Positions 32,801-41,392 are shown, numbered from the stretch's first letter. The stretch is 50,567 nucleotides of DNA from an uncultured Clostridia bacterium (GCA_947629695.1 CANREQ010000002.1:1-50567), one strand, 5' to 3'. The notes: a model not told the origin generated them from the sequence alone. Program-made: numbers and translations.

Positions 32801-33970
32801 ATGAAAAAATTTACCGCTGCAATTATTTCTTTAAGTTTGGCCGCGTCGTCTCTTTCGGCGCTATCCGCACCGGTTTTTTGTGCCTGTGCTGATTCAAATG
32901 AAGATTTAACCGTCGGATGCAAAAGTGCATATCTGTGCGATTATTACTCCGGCGAGTGCGTTTACAAGCAAAACGAATGCGCGAGAATGCCAATTGCGAG
33001 CGTCTGTAAAGTCATGACTTTGATTTTATGTTTCGACGCGGTGGAAGAGGGCAAATTGGCTTTGACCGACAATATCACGGTAAGCGAAAGGGCGTCGGGA
33101 ATGGGAGGTTCGCAGGTTTTTCTTCAAAAAGGGCTTTCTTATCCTTTAAACGAGTTGATTAAAAGCATCATCGTTTGTTCGGCTAACGACAGTTGCGTAG
33201 CCGTCTCAGAAGCGGTTTGCGGCACTGAAGAGCAGTTTGTGGCTTTGATGAACAAGCGCGCCGAAGAGTTGGGTTGCGCCGATACGCTTTTTGCAAATTG
33301 CACCGGGCTTCCGAAGGATACGCAGTATTCCTGCGCAAAGGATGTTGCTGTAATGTTTTCCAATCTTATCAGCCGTCCAAAGTATTTCGATTACAGCGGA
33401 ATCTGGCTGGAGGATTTTTCTCATCCCGATAACAGAACGACCACGATGACGAACACAAACAAGCTAATCAAAAAATATCCTTCTTGCGACGGCGGAAAGA
33501 CGGGCTTTACAAACGAAGCCGGATTTTGTCTCGCATCTACCGCCCAAAAGGGCGATTCCCGCCTAGTTTCTGTAGTTCTCGGCGCCGATTCAAGCGACAA
33601 CAGATTTAAATCGGCCGTAAACCTTTTCAATTACGGTTTTGCCAATTACAACAACAAAATCGTGCTTGATTGCAACGTCAATTTAAATGAGAGAATGTCT
33701 GTGGAATGCGGCAAAAAGGAGAGTATTTCCGTAAAAGCCGTGAGAAATTGCTATGTTTTCTGTAAGAACGGAACAACGCCGGAAATAACCCGTAACGTCG
33801 TCATCAATTCCAAAAAAGCTCCCGTAGCCAAGGGAGAATGCGTGGGTTATGTGGAGATCTACAAAGACGGAATAATTTGCGATACTGTCGATCTGGTCGC
33901 CGCAGAGGACGTTGAAAGGTGCGGTTTTAAAGATAATTTCAAAAAAGTAGCGAATAATTGGGCTATGTAA
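32801..33970 (+). CDS. D-alanyl-D-alanine carboxypeptidase (DacF/PBP5 family)
   Basis: A secreted D,D-carboxypeptidase of 389 residues that trims the terminal D-Ala of peptidoglycan peptides. It has a signal peptide (1-30, cleavage near ACA-DS), SVCK at 67-70 (SxxK nucleophile motif), SAN at 127-129 and KTG at 233-235, then the PBP5 C-terminal domain (about 285-370). The mature protein has several extra cysteines. The position after spoIVB suggests a DacF-like role in spore cortex synthesis, which is inference. A second enzyme of the same family lies at 38647-39657. Confidence 0.9.
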   Translation: MKKFTAAIISLSLAASSLSALSAPVFCACADSNEDLTVGCKSAYLCDYYSGECVYKQNECARMPIASVCKVMTLILCFDAVEEGKLALTDNITVSERASGMGGSQVFLQKGLSYPLNELIKSIIVCSANDSCVAVSEAVCGTEEQFVALMNKRAEELGCADTLFANCTGLPKDTQYSCAKDVAVMFSNLISRPKYFDYSGIWLEDFSHPDNRTTTMTNTNKLIKKYPSCDGGKTGFTNEAGFCLASTAQKGDSRLVSVVLGADSSDNRFKSAVNLFNYGFANYNNKIVLDCNVNLNERMSVECGKKESISVKAVRNCYVFCKNGTTPEITRNVVINSKKAPVAKGECVGYVEIYKDGIICDTVDLVAAEDVERCGFKDNFKKVANNWAM

Positions 33971-33987
33971 AGGCAAATCACACCGCC

Positions 33988-34023
33988 AATTCATTATAAA
34001 TGAATTGAATTAAAAAATTCATT
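33988..34023. repeat. Three AATTCATT half-sites before lysA
   Basis: AATTCATT (33988-33995), AATGAATT (33999-34006) and AATTCATT (34016-34023). The first two are a perfect palindrome with centre ATA; the last touches the -35 of the lysA promoter. They could be an operator, or simply a weak A+T-rich hairpin ending the dacF transcript. Confidence 0.35.
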
Positions 34024-34051
34024 TGACTATTTTTATGACCTTTGGTAAAAT
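34023..34051 (+). promoter_or_regulatory. Promoter of lysA
   Basis: TTGACT (34023-34028), 17 bp, TAAAAT (34046-34051), then a ~25-nt leader with CCGGAGGT before the ATG. The leader is too short for a lysine riboswitch or T-box. Confidence 0.75.
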
Positions 34052-34082
34052 TATCTTACGTTAATTTACCGGAGGTCTTTTT

Positions 34083-35411
34083 ATGCACCAAAGAGAAACG
34101 CTGAAAGTCAACGGCGCGGGTCACCTCGAAATAGGCGGATGCGATTGCACCCGTCTTGCCGCCGACTACGGCACGCCTTTATATGTTTTCGACGAAAGTT
34201 ACATGCGCAATATGATGCGCGTTTATAAAAATACAATAGATAAAAATTACGGCGGAAACGGCCTCGTTTTGTACGCATCCAAGGCCTTTTCCTGCATGGC
34301 GGTTTACGTCATCGCAAAGCAAGAAGGGATCGGTTGCGACGTGGTTTCAGGCGGTGAATTGTACACGGCGTTAAAAGCCGGGTTCCCGGCCGATAAGATT
34401 TATCTTCACGGCAATAACAAGACGGAAAATGAGCTTGTGGAAGCGGTAGAAGCGGGAGTGGGCGGCATAATAGTCGATTCTTTCCGCGAAGCCGACCTTT
34501 TGGATAAAATTGCGCGCGGTCACAACGTAAAGCAGAACGTTTTGTTGAGGATAAACCCCGGCGTTGAGGCGCATACGCATGCGTTTGTGCAGACGGCGCG
34601 CACCGATTCCAAATTCGGCTTTTCCATATCCGACGGAGCGGCCCAAAGGATAACCGAACACGTGTTATCCCTTAAAAACCTGAATTTACAGGGCTTTCAT
34701 TGCCACATCGGCTCCCAGATTTTCGAAAGCAAGTCATTTGTCCTCGCCGCAGAAAAGGTCATGGATTATATCGCGGAAGTTAAAAAGAGCTTAAACTTTA
34801 CCGCAAGCGTTTTAAATATAGGCGGCGGATTCGGCATACATTATACCGACGAGGACCCCGTGCTCACCGATAAAGATTACGCCGGATATCTCGACGCGCT
34901 GATAGAAGCCGTAAAATCCAAGGCGAGCCAATACGGCCTCGATTTGCCCTATCTTTTGATAGAGCCCGGCAGATCCATCGTCGGAGAAGCGGGCATTACG
35001 CTTTACACGGTCGGGTCGGTTAAGGATATTCCCGGCATAAAAAAATATGTCGCGATAGACGGAGGCATGTTTGAAAATCCCCGCTATGCACTATATCAAT
35101 CAAAATACACCGTCGTAAAAGCTTCCGACATGAACGCGGTATGTACTCAAAAGGTAACTATTGCGGGTAAGTGTTGCGAAAGCGGCGATTTGATAGCCGT
35201 TGACGTGCCCTTGCCCGAAGTTGAGGCGGGCGATATTTTGGCCGTGCTCTCGACGGGGGCATACAATTATTCGATGGCAAGCAATTATAACAGGAATTTT
35301 ATCCCGCAATGCGTTCTCGTCAAAGACGGCAAAGCGGATACGATAATAAAAAAGCAGACGTACGAGGATCTGGTCAGAAACGATCTTATTCCCTCGCGAT
35401 TGGGTAAATAA
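34083..35411 (+). CDS. lysA: Diaminopimelate decarboxylase
   Basis: LysA turns meso-diaminopimelate into lysine with PLP. The 442-residue fold-III enzyme has the PLP lysine in YASKAF (Lys67), FHCHIGSQI (about 200-208), the phosphate-site GGGFG (about 248-252), EPGRSIVGEAG (about 298-308) and CCESGD (about 363-368) with the active-site Cys from the second subunit. It has a strong CCGGAGGT site. The following M50 protease starts at the next base after the stop, so the two are cotranscribed, along with scpAB. Confidence 0.96.
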   Translation: MHQRETLKVNGAGHLEIGGCDCTRLAADYGTPLYVFDESYMRNMMRVYKNTIDKNYGGNGLVLYASKAFSCMAVYVIAKQEGIGCDVVSGGELYTALKAGFPADKIYLHGNNKTENELVEAVEAGVGGIIVDSFREADLLDKIARGHNVKQNVLLRINPGVEAHTHAFVQTARTDSKFGFSISDGAAQRITEHVLSLKNLNLQGFHCHIGSQIFESKSFVLAAEKVMDYIAEVKKSLNFTASVLNIGGGFGIHYTDEDPVLTDKDYAGYLDALIEAVKSKASQYGLDLPYLLIEPGRSIVGEAGITLYTVGSVKDIPGIKKYVAIDGGMFENPRYALYQSKYTVVKASDMNAVCTQKVTIAGKCCESGDLIAVDVPLPEVEAGDILAVLSTGAYNYSMASNYNRNFIPQCVLVKDGKADTIIKKQTYEDLVRNDLIPSRLGK

Positions 35412-36116
35412 GTGTACGCATTTATTCAGTTACTCGCAAGATTGATAGCATTGGTTTGTGTCTTTTCTCCCCATGAATTCGCCCACGCATACGTCGCATA
35501 CAAAAACGGCGACCCGACGGCGAAGATGAGAGGAAGGATGACGCTCAACCCGCTCAGACACCTCGACCCGATAGGCTATGTAATGGTCGTCGCGGTGGGC
35601 TTTGGTTGGGCAAAACCCGTGCCGATCGATCCGTACAACTTTAAAAAATACAGGCTCGGCATGTTTACGACGGCCGTTGCAGGTGTCGTTGTAAATTATA
35701 TCATAGCGTTTTTCGCTTATCTTTTATATGTGCTCGTCATAAGGTTTTTTATAGTACCGGCGGCGGCTATGCCTATCGTCTATTACATGTACTATTTCCT
35801 CGAAATGACGTTCTTCCTGATTTTTGCCTATAGTTTGTATTCCGTCGTGTTCAATCTTTTACCGCTGTTTCCGCTGGACGGGTTCCGCGTAGTCGAAGCG
35901 TTGACGCGGCAGATAAACCCCGTACAGAAATTTTTACGGAATTACGGGCAGATAATCTTGATAATATTGATAGTTGAAGCGTTTTTGTGCAAAATTGTGG
36001 CTAATTACTTGCCTGTTGCGATAAATTTCAGCGTTTTGCATTACGTATCGTGGTTTGCGGAGAACATAGTCGGCTTCCCCATAACGGCGGCGTGGAGGTG
36101 GATTTTAAGCGTATGA
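35412..36116 (+). CDS. Site-2-protease-family (M50) zinc metalloprotease
   Basis: A 234-residue intramembrane peptidase. HEFAH at 21-25 supplies two zinc ligands and Glu22; the third ligand is the Asp in NLLPLFPLDGFR (about 152-163). It has about five helices and neither PDZ nor CBS domain, so it is the short YwhC/RseP-like group whose substrates are unknown. The start is GTG 35412, one base after lysA's stop. The stop overlaps scpA (ATGA). In Firmicutes this gene often sits between lysA and scpAB, as here. Confidence 0.9.
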   Translation: MYAFIQLLARLIALVCVFSPHEFAHAYVAYKNGDPTAKMRGRMTLNPLRHLDPIGYVMVVAVGFGWAKPVPIDPYNFKKYRLGMFTTAVAGVVVNYIIAFFAYLLYVLVIRFFIVPAAAMPIVYYMYYFLEMTFFLIFAYSLYSVVFNLLPLFPLDGFRVVEALTRQINPVQKFLRNYGQIILIILIVEAFLCKIVANYLPVAINFSVLHYVSWFAENIVGFPITAAWRWILSV

Positions 36117-36928
36117 ATGATGAAAATTATTCCGATTTCGAATCTATCGTAGATTACAACACCGTCCTCGACGACTTCGAGGGCCCGTTGGATCTTCTTC
36201 TGCACCTCATAAATATAAACAAGATACAGATCGAGGACATATTTGTATCCAAAGTTACCGAGCAGTTTTTGCAGTACATAGATTATATGAAGACGCAACC
36301 CAGCCGCGACGTCGATAAAGAGAGCGAGTATCTCGCGATGGCCGCCCAGATAATCTATATCAAGTCAAAGGCCATGGTGCCCGTAGTCGAAGTAAACGGC
36401 GAAGAAATGGGCGGCGCGGACGAGGAACAGCAGGAGCTCATCGAACAGCTCCGGCAGAGAGAATTTGAGCTTATCAAAGAGCAAACGCCCAAACTCAAAT
36501 CTCTTGAAACCATAGGCTATTACTACAAGGAGCCGGAGCCTTCCATAACCAAACCGAAAATAGTTTATAAGGACTTCACCCTCGACGCGCTGTTGCAGGC
36601 CTTTGCAAATATGCTGATAAGGAACGAAAGCCTCCAGCGCGAGAAGGACAGCTTTAAAGAGATCCCAAAGGACAGATACACAGTACAAGACAGGGTGAGC
36701 CACATAAAGAGCAAACTATCCGAAAGCGGGGAGATAAATTTCGAAGATCTTTTTACGCGCTTTTCGAGAAACGAGATTATAACGACCTTCCAGGCGCTCC
36801 TTGAAATGCTTAAATTCCAATTTATTTTCGTCGAACAGCAGGACGTTTTCGGCAACATAAGAATAAAATTAAATCCCGACGCGGATATGAAGGATATTAA
36901 CAGTGAACAATTTGACGAATATAATTGA
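36113..36928 (+). CDS. scpA: Segregation and condensation protein A
   Basis: ScpA is the kleisin that bridges the SMC dimer in bacterial condensin, compacting and separating chromosomes. The 271-residue protein has the N-terminal DFEGPLDLLLHLI (about 21-33), the ribs-like IQIEDIFVSKVTEQFLQYI (about 37-55) and the C-terminal winged-helix part (about 215-265, FSRNEIITTFQALLEMLK). I chose ATG 36113, with GGAGGTGG upstream and an ATGA overlap. It overlaps scpB by 26 bp. Confidence 0.95.
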   Translation: MNDENYSDFESIVDYNTVLDDFEGPLDLLLHLININKIQIEDIFVSKVTEQFLQYIDYMKTQPSRDVDKESEYLAMAAQIIYIKSKAMVPVVEVNGEEMGGADEEQQELIEQLRQREFELIKEQTPKLKSLETIGYYYKEPEPSITKPKIVYKDFTLDALLQAFANMLIRNESLQREKDSFKEIPKDRYTVQDRVSHIKSKLSESGEINFEDLFTRFSRNEIITTFQALLEMLKFQFIFVEQQDVFGNIRIKLNPDADMKDINSEQFDEYN

Positions 36929-37655
36929 GGGCATGGTTTTTGCCTCGGGCGTTTCGTTGCCCGTTAAATACATAGTTGAAAAATTGGGTTGCAGTGTAAA
37001 AGAGGTAAACGCGTCCATAGCCGAGCTGTTGAAAAAATACGGCCCGGACGACGGCGTTGTGCTTCTGACATTTAACGGAAAGTTGCAGTTTGCCTCCAAC
37101 CCGAAGTACCACGAGCAGATTTCAAGGGTTTTGACGCCGATTAAGGAAAAGGAGTTTACCAAAACCATTTTGGAATGCGCCGCGCTGATTGCGTATAAAC
37201 AGCCCGTGACCAAGGGCGAGCTTGAGGACATCAGGCAGGTCAATTGCGATTACGCTATCCATACGCTATTGGAGATCGGAATGATAGAGCCCTGCGGAAG
37301 GAAAGACGCGATAGGCAAGCCTATTTTGTACTGCACGACGGATAATTTTTTGAAGAGATTCAAGCTAAATTCCATAGACGAGCTTCCCGATTACGACGAA
37401 CTCATGGAGCAGATCGCCGAGCTCAAGGATACGATTTTGCGCGAAGAAGAGGACGCAAGCTATCTGTATAAGAAAGAAGAGTATAATCCCGACGAGGATC
37501 CGCAATATGCCGAAAGTCCGGCAAAACCCGATAAAGCGGAAGATGGCGTAAAAGCCGCTGACGAGCCCGTCACAACCAAGGAAAACGCCACAGCCGACGA
37601 TTACGACGTGCCCGAATTTTTAAACGGAGAAGAAGACGTAATCAAAATAGAGTAA
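36903..37655 (+). CDS. scpB: Segregation and condensation protein B
   Basis: ScpB dimers bind ScpA in the SMC condensin. Residues 1-170 form the two winged helices: NIIEGMVFASG at the start, LLTFNGKLQFASNP, ECAALIAYKQPVTKGELEDIR and GRKDAIGKPILYCTTDNFLKRF. From about 190 to 250 there is an acidic, low-complexity tail (DEDPQYAESPAKPDKAEDG) longer than in Bacillus ScpB. The start is GTG 36903, 26 bp within scpA. A strong terminator follows. Confidence 0.95.
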   Translation: MNNLTNIIEGMVFASGVSLPVKYIVEKLGCSVKEVNASIAELLKKYGPDDGVVLLTFNGKLQFASNPKYHEQISRVLTPIKEKEFTKTILECAALIAYKQPVTKGELEDIRQVNCDYAIHTLLEIGMIEPCGRKDAIGKPILYCTTDNFLKRFKLNSIDELPDYDELMEQIAELKDTILREEEDASYLYKKEEYNPDEDPQYAESPAKPDKAEDGVKAADEPVTTKENATADDYDVPEFLNGEEDVIKIE

Positions 37656-37670
37656 ATTATAAAAAAATTC

Positions 37671-37717
37671 AAAAGCGTCTGCGCATAAAGCAATTGCCTA
37701 AGCGCGGGCGCTTTTTT
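37671..37717 (+). terminator. Rho-independent terminator after scpB
   Basis: AAAAGCGTCTGCGC (37671-37684) pairs over all 14 positions (two G-T) with GCGCGGGCGCTTTT (37702-37715), followed by more T. The 17-nt loop contains the palindrome GCAATTGC. Confidence 0.85.
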
Positions 37718-37765
37718 GATTTTCATAATGAGTATAATAAGTTAAATAATACAGATAATATTAAC

Positions 37766-38305
37766 GTGAGCGACGCTTTGGTATATTTATCCGCAATAGG
37801 CTTTTTTATATCGGTTTTTCCCATTCACGTTGTAAATTACGTCTATGTGACTACCCTGCAGCCTTACGCATCGGTGAATGTGTGCCTGTACAGATTTATC
37901 CGCATTTTAAATATTAACACCGTCAAAAACAGCTTAACTAAAATGAGCGTTAACGGCAAAGAGAAGAAGATGGATAAATCCTTTATAAATAAAAACGCTC
38001 TTAAGATATTCAACAATCTCTGCATAACCAAAATCGTGCAGGTGGGAGACTTCGGAATACAAAGCGAGTTCAACATTTACGCGGCATTTTGTCAAAAATG
38101 CCTGACGGAGGCGGTATACGCATTTGTCAGGATAAACGGCGGAAGAACCAAATTGAGAAATTACACATTGCTCAACTACGAACATGATTATATAAATTAC
38201 TACATGAAAGTAGCGGGCATTATAAACTTAATGACGATAGGCAAAATATTTTCTATACTTATTTGGGAGAAATTAAATGAACACAAAACTGAAAAAAGCT
38301 CATAA
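37766..38305 (+). CDS. DUF2953-like membrane-anchored protein
   Basis: A protein of about 179 residues with an N-terminal hydrophobic segment (about 5-28), a basic middle and a patterned region GDFGIQSEFNIYAAFCQ followed by a helix, which resembles the conserved core of DUF2953 proteins. The neighbourhood scpB-DUF2953-gerW(ytfJ)-dacB is common in sporulating Clostridia and is the main support. I used GTG 37766. An upstream TTG in frame lies inside the scpB terminator and cannot be right; TTG 37778 is another option. No clear ribosome site exists. It overlaps gerW by 29 bp. Confidence 0.6.
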   Translation: MSDALVYLSAIGFFISVFPIHVVNYVYVTTLQPYASVNVCLYRFIRILNINTVKNSLTKMSVNGKEKKMDKSFINKNALKIFNNLCITKIVQVGDFGIQSEFNIYAAFCQKCLTEAVYAFVRINGGRTKLRNYTLLNYEHDYINYYMKVAGIINLMTIGKIFSILIWEKLNEHKTEKSS

Positions 38306-38654
38306 AGACAACAAATACAGGGAGGATAGGTTTTCAATAGATAAAATTGCCGACGCCGACACGGTAATAGGCGAATCAATTGTAACCGTGAGCGGCGCGC
38401 AGGTCATTCCGCTTTCTTCCGTCACAATAGTAAACTTGGGGGGAAGCGGTGAGTACGGAGACGTCAAGACCTACCGCGAAGCCGAAGGCTTTAAATTGGC
38501 AGGCGGAAACGGCGCGGTAATTACAGTTAAACCCAAGGGATTTTTGGTTGACGACGGCAAAAATTGCAAGCTTTTGAAAATGGACGACGGCGCGATAGAT
38601 ACGCTCATACAAAAGACGGGAGAGCTGGTTAAAGCTATATCTGATAATGTGTAA
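38277..38654 (+). CDS. GerW/YtfJ-family sporulation protein
   Basis: A 125-residue protein of the YtfJ/GerW family, spore proteins linked to germination in Bacillus. The core TVIGESIVTVSGAQVIPLSSV (about 29-49) followed by a glycine-rich GGSGEYG loop and AGGNGAVITVKPKGFLV is diagnostic. The preceding gene overlaps by 29 bp and its end overlaps the next carboxypeptidase gene by 8 bp. This tight packing argues for one sporulation-related operon from 37766 to 39657. Confidence 0.9.
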   Translation: MNTKLKKAHKDNKYREDRFSIDKIADADTVIGESIVTVSGAQVIPLSSVTIVNLGGSGEYGDVKTYREAEGFKLAGGNGAVITVKPKGFLVDDGKNCKLLKMDDGAIDTLIQKTGELVKAISDNV

Positions 38655-39657
38655 ACGGCGTTTTTGGCTAATAACTGGGCTGATTTTGTGTGTATCGCTG
38701 TTTTTGCCGTGTACTATGTCAGACATAAATGCCTCTGCCGACGGCGTTGCGGAAATAGCCATGGAGCTTGAAAGCGGCGCCGTATTGCATGAAAAGAATG
38801 CGGACACCGTTTTGCCGATGGCGAGCACGACTAAGATCATGACCGCGCTTTTAATATGCGAAGATTGCGATCTGTCTCAAATAATCGAGGTGCCCGATGA
38901 ATGCGTCGGTATTGAGGGCTCAAGCATATATTTAAAAAAGGGCGAGCAAATTTCAGTAAAGGATTTGCTTTACGGACTTATGCTTCGCTCCGGCAACGAC
39001 GCGGCAACCGCCCTCGCCATTTGTCACAGCGGGAGCATTTCATCTTTTGTCAATAAAATGAACGAAAAAGCGCGCGAAATCGGCGCAAACAACACTAATT
39101 TCACCAATCCAAGCGGTTTGCCGGATAGTAATCATCACACTACCGCGAGGGATTTATGTGAGATCGCGCGTTATGCAATGAAAAACGAAATATTCGCTTC
39201 TGTCGTCAATTGCAAAAGCTATGTCGGGGATTTCCGCTCTTTTACGAACAAAAACAAAATTCTAAGTAATTTAGAGGGGGCGAACGGCGTTAAAACGGGC
39301 TATACGACCAAAGCTGGGCGATGCCTCGTATCTTCCGCAAAGCGGGGCAACATGGACGTTATCTGCGTTGTGTTGAATTGTTATGACATGTACGAGCGCA
39401 GTGAGGAAATAATAGAAAGCTGTTTTGCTAAATATTCCGTGGAAATCATTCCTAAAGATTTAATTTTCGATTTCAACGGTGTATTGTGCTCCCCCGATAG
39501 CGATTATCGGCTGTGTTTAGAGCGCGGACAAAAGATAAATTACAGGCTTCAGGCTGTTGAAAATAGCGAAAATGCGGACAAAGCGGTTGCACAATTATTG
39601 ATTTTTGACGCAAATGGCTTGATTTTCACAAAATTTTTGTATAGTATAAATGCGTAG
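38647..39657 (+). CDS. D-alanyl-D-alanine carboxypeptidase (DacB-like)
   Basis: A 336-residue PBP5-family carboxypeptidase with a signal peptide (1-30, cleavage near NASA-DG), STTK at 60-63, SGN at 115-117 and KTGYT at 216-220. The C-terminal domain is short (about 270-336), as in spore DacB-type enzymes. Its position behind gerW and DUF2953 fits a cortex role. It differs strongly from the paralogue at 32801-33970, so this is not a recent duplication. Confidence 0.92.
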   Translation: MCKRRFWLITGLILCVSLFLPCTMSDINASADGVAEIAMELESGAVLHEKNADTVLPMASTTKIMTALLICEDCDLSQIIEVPDECVGIEGSSIYLKKGEQISVKDLLYGLMLRSGNDAATALAICHSGSISSFVNKMNEKAREIGANNTNFTNPSGLPDSNHHTTARDLCEIARYAMKNEIFASVVNCKSYVGDFRSFTNKNKILSNLEGANGVKTGYTTKAGRCLVSSAKRGNMDVICVVLNCYDMYERSEEIIESCFAKYSVEIIPKDLIFDFNGVLCSPDSDYRLCLERGQKINYRLQAVENSENADKAVAQLLIFDANGLIFTKFLYSINA

Positions 39658-39683
39658 ATAATATACAAAAAGTGATTTTCAAC

Positions 39684-40382
39684 ATGAGACTTAACAAATT
39701 TCTTGCGTCTTGCGGCGTGGCATCGAGGAGAGAATGCGATAATTTAATATCGCAGGGCAGGGTCAAAATCAACGGGAAAACCGCCGCTCTCGGCGATAAT
39801 GTCAATGCGGACGACCAAGTTCTGGTGGACGGTAAAGAAGTAACCGAGCAAAAAAACGAATATTATATTTTGAATAAGCCCAAGGGGTATTTGTGCACGG
39901 TAAAAGACGATAAAGGCAGAAAGACGGTTATGGATTTAATGCCGCAGAATACAGGCAGGATATATCCTGTCGGCCGTCTGGATTACGACAGCGAGGGTCT
40001 TATAATTTTGACTTCCGATGGAGAACTTGCCCGTCACCTCACGCATCCGTCGGCGGAAGTGCCCAAAACCTATCTGGTAAAAATCGAAGGGACGATAACC
40101 GAAGCCGGATTAAATCCCATAAGAAGCGGCATTGATATAGGCGGTTACGTGACGAAAAAATGCAAGGCGCACATTGTCGAGACGAACAAAGAATACACTA
40201 AAATCCATATCACGCTGACCGAGGGGAAAAACAGGGAAATAAGAAAAATGTTTGCCGCTATCGGCAAGCAGGTGGTGTTGCTTAAAAGGATAAAAATAGG
40301 CGATCTGACACTACGCGGCCTCGACAGGGGGAGTTATAGGAAGCTGACCGCGCAGGAAGTTGCCTATCTCATGGCGTTATAA
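39684..40382 (+). CDS. RluB/RsuA-family rRNA pseudouridine synthase
   Basis: A 232-residue pseudouridine synthase with an S4 domain (1-50: MRLNKFLASCGVASRRECD) and the catalytic GRLDYDSEGL (97-106; Asp100). Firmicute RluB modifies 23S rRNA helix 69/80-type sites. I chose ATG 39684 over an upstream GTG because MRLNKFL is the standard start. No clear ribosome site. A TTGATT-17-TAGTAT promoter lies within the end of the preceding gene. It is the last plus-strand gene of the long co-oriented block. Confidence 0.92.
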   Translation: MRLNKFLASCGVASRRECDNLISQGRVKINGKTAALGDNVNADDQVLVDGKEVTEQKNEYYILNKPKGYLCTVKDDKGRKTVMDLMPQNTGRIYPVGRLDYDSEGLIILTSDGELARHLTHPSAEVPKTYLVKIEGTITEAGLNPIRSGIDIGGYVTKKCKAHIVETNKEYTKIHITLTEGKNREIRKMFAAIGKQVVLLKRIKIGDLTLRGLDRGSYRKLTAQEVAYLMAL

Positions 40383-40421
40383 ATGGATTTTTAAAATAGC
40401 AGAAAAATATTTTTAATAAAT

Positions 40422-40460
40422 AAGGGCCGCGCATACGCAAAATTGTAAGCGCGACCCTTT
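40422..40460. terminator. Bidirectional terminator between rluB-type gene and lexA
   Basis: AAGGG-C-CGCGC (40422-40432) pairs with GCGCG-A-CCCTT (40449-40459), flanked by an A-rich left side and TTTGATTTTTATT on the right. It can end both convergent transcripts. Confidence 0.8.
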
Positions 40461-40468
40461 GATTTTTA

Positions 40469-41065
40469 TTAAATATTTCTCATCAAACCGATAACTTTAC
40501 CCAAAATTGAAACTTCGTCAAAAACAAAATCTTCCATTTCGTCGTTTTCGGGGTGCAAGATAATCTTATTATCGCGCTTGAAGAACCTCTTAACCGTCGC
40601 GCTGTCGTCAACCAAAGCTACGACAATATCGCCGTTATCAGCCGTTTCCTGTTTGCGCACTATGATTTTATCGCCTTCGAACATTCCGATTTTTATCATC
40701 GAATTGCCTTTAACGGTCAGCATGAACAGATCTTCGTTTCCAAACATATTGGAGGGAATGGAGAAGAAATCTTCATAATTCTCTTGAGCAAATATGGGCT
40801 CGCCTGCGGCAACCGTACCGATAAGGGGAATTTTAACCGAATGTTGCTTTATGGACACGGCGCGGCGCTTGTTTTCGCCTACCTTGCTTTTATTTATGTA
40901 ACCTTTTTCGGCAAGCCTGTTCATTATGGTAAAGGCGGTGGCGGTGGAAGGGACATTGCATGCCCTGCAAATCTCTCTCACCGTAGGGGAATAACCGTTT
41001 TCGCCGATGTAATCCTCAATATATTTAAGGACAATTTCATCGGAATAAGTTTTTTTATTTCTCAT
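40469..41065 (-). CDS. lexA: SOS repressor LexA
   Basis: LexA represses DNA-damage genes until RecA filaments trigger self-cleavage. The 198-residue protein has an N-terminal winged helix (1-70; YSPTVREICRACNVPSTATA), the cleavage bond Ala87-Gly88 (GTVAAGEP), catalytic Ser122 (KGNSM) and Lys159 (SATVKR). It has a GGAGG ribosome site. A DinR-type box overlaps its -35, indicating autorepression. It faces the preceding gene across a shared terminator. Confidence 0.97.
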   Translation of the reverse strand: MRNKKTYSDEIVLKYIEDYIGENGYSPTVREICRACNVPSTATAFTIMNRLAEKGYINKSKVGENKRRAVSIKQHSVKIPLIGTVAAGEPIFAQENYEDFFSIPSNMFGNEDLFMLTVKGNSMIKIGMFEGDKIIVRKQETADNGDIVVALVDDSATVKRFFKRDNKIILHPENDEMEDFVFDEVSILGKVIGLMRNI

Positions 41066-41083
41066 AATTTTACCTCCGAAACT

Positions 41084-41112
41084 ATTATATCACATAAAAA
41101 ATAAAAATGCAA
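41084..41112 (-). promoter_or_regulatory. Promoter of lexA
   Basis: On the minus strand TTGCAT (plus 41107-41112), 17 bp, TATAAT (plus 41084-41089), then a short leader with GGAGG before the ATG at 41065. Confidence 0.8.
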
Positions 41113-41123
41113 ACTATCGTTTT
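41110..41123. promoter_or_regulatory. LexA (DinR-type) box
   Basis: CAAACTATCGTTTT (minus strand AAAACGATAGTTTG) matches the Bacillus/Clostridia LexA consensus CGAACRNRYGTTYG at the AAC and GTT cores and most flanks. It overlaps the lexA -35, a standard place for autorepression. It is 12 bp from the -35 of the divergent small gene. Confidence 0.65.
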
Positions 41124-41134
41124 AACATTTTTGC

Positions 41135-41163
41135 TTGTTTTTATAAAAATTTTGCAATATAAT
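41135..41163 (+). promoter_or_regulatory. Promoter of the small Cys-rich gene
   Basis: TTGTTT (41135-41140), 17 bp, TATAAT (41158-41163), 20 bp before the ATG, with AAAGGTG as ribosome site. Divergent from lexA, with the LexA box between the two promoters. Confidence 0.6.
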
Positions 41164-41182
41164 TAAATAAAAGGTGACAAAA

Positions 41183-41368
41183 ATGAAAATCGGTAGCGAA
41201 TGTGTTCTCTATGACAGGATATGCACGGGTTGCGGCGAGTGCGAGATATGCGACCTCGACCCAAACAAGATATGCGATAATTGCGGCAAGTGCCTTGATA
41301 TACGCGACGACGCCGTGATCAAAATAGATAAAATAATAATGGACGAAGACGAGGGTAAAGGCGAATAA
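41183..41368 (+). CDS. Small Cys-rich (ferredoxin-like or zinc-binding) protein
   Basis: A 61-residue acidic protein with eight cysteines, in CTGCGECEIC and CDNCGKC clusters plus one near the N-terminus. The CxxCxxC spacings suggest two metal sites, either [4Fe-4S] clusters or zinc knuckles. I do not recognise a named family. ATG 41183 has AAAGGTG at 6 bp and a good promoter, so expression is likely. It is the only plus-strand gene right of 40.4 kb, diverges from lexA across a LexA box, and converges with hflX (24 bp gap). SOS control is possible. Confidence 0.65.
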   Translation: MKIGSECVLYDRICTGCGECEICDLDPNKICDNCGKCLDIRDDAVIKIDKIIMDEDEGKGE

Positions 41369-41392
41369 CGCAAACTTTCGCACAATGATAAC

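Noticed and set aside
34024-34082. Lysine riboswitch or T-box before lysA
   Set aside because: The leader after the promoter is only about 25 nt, far too short.
37694-37765. TTG start for the DUF2953-like gene
   Set aside because: The TTG lies within the loop of the scpB terminator, and the added residues come from the hairpin.
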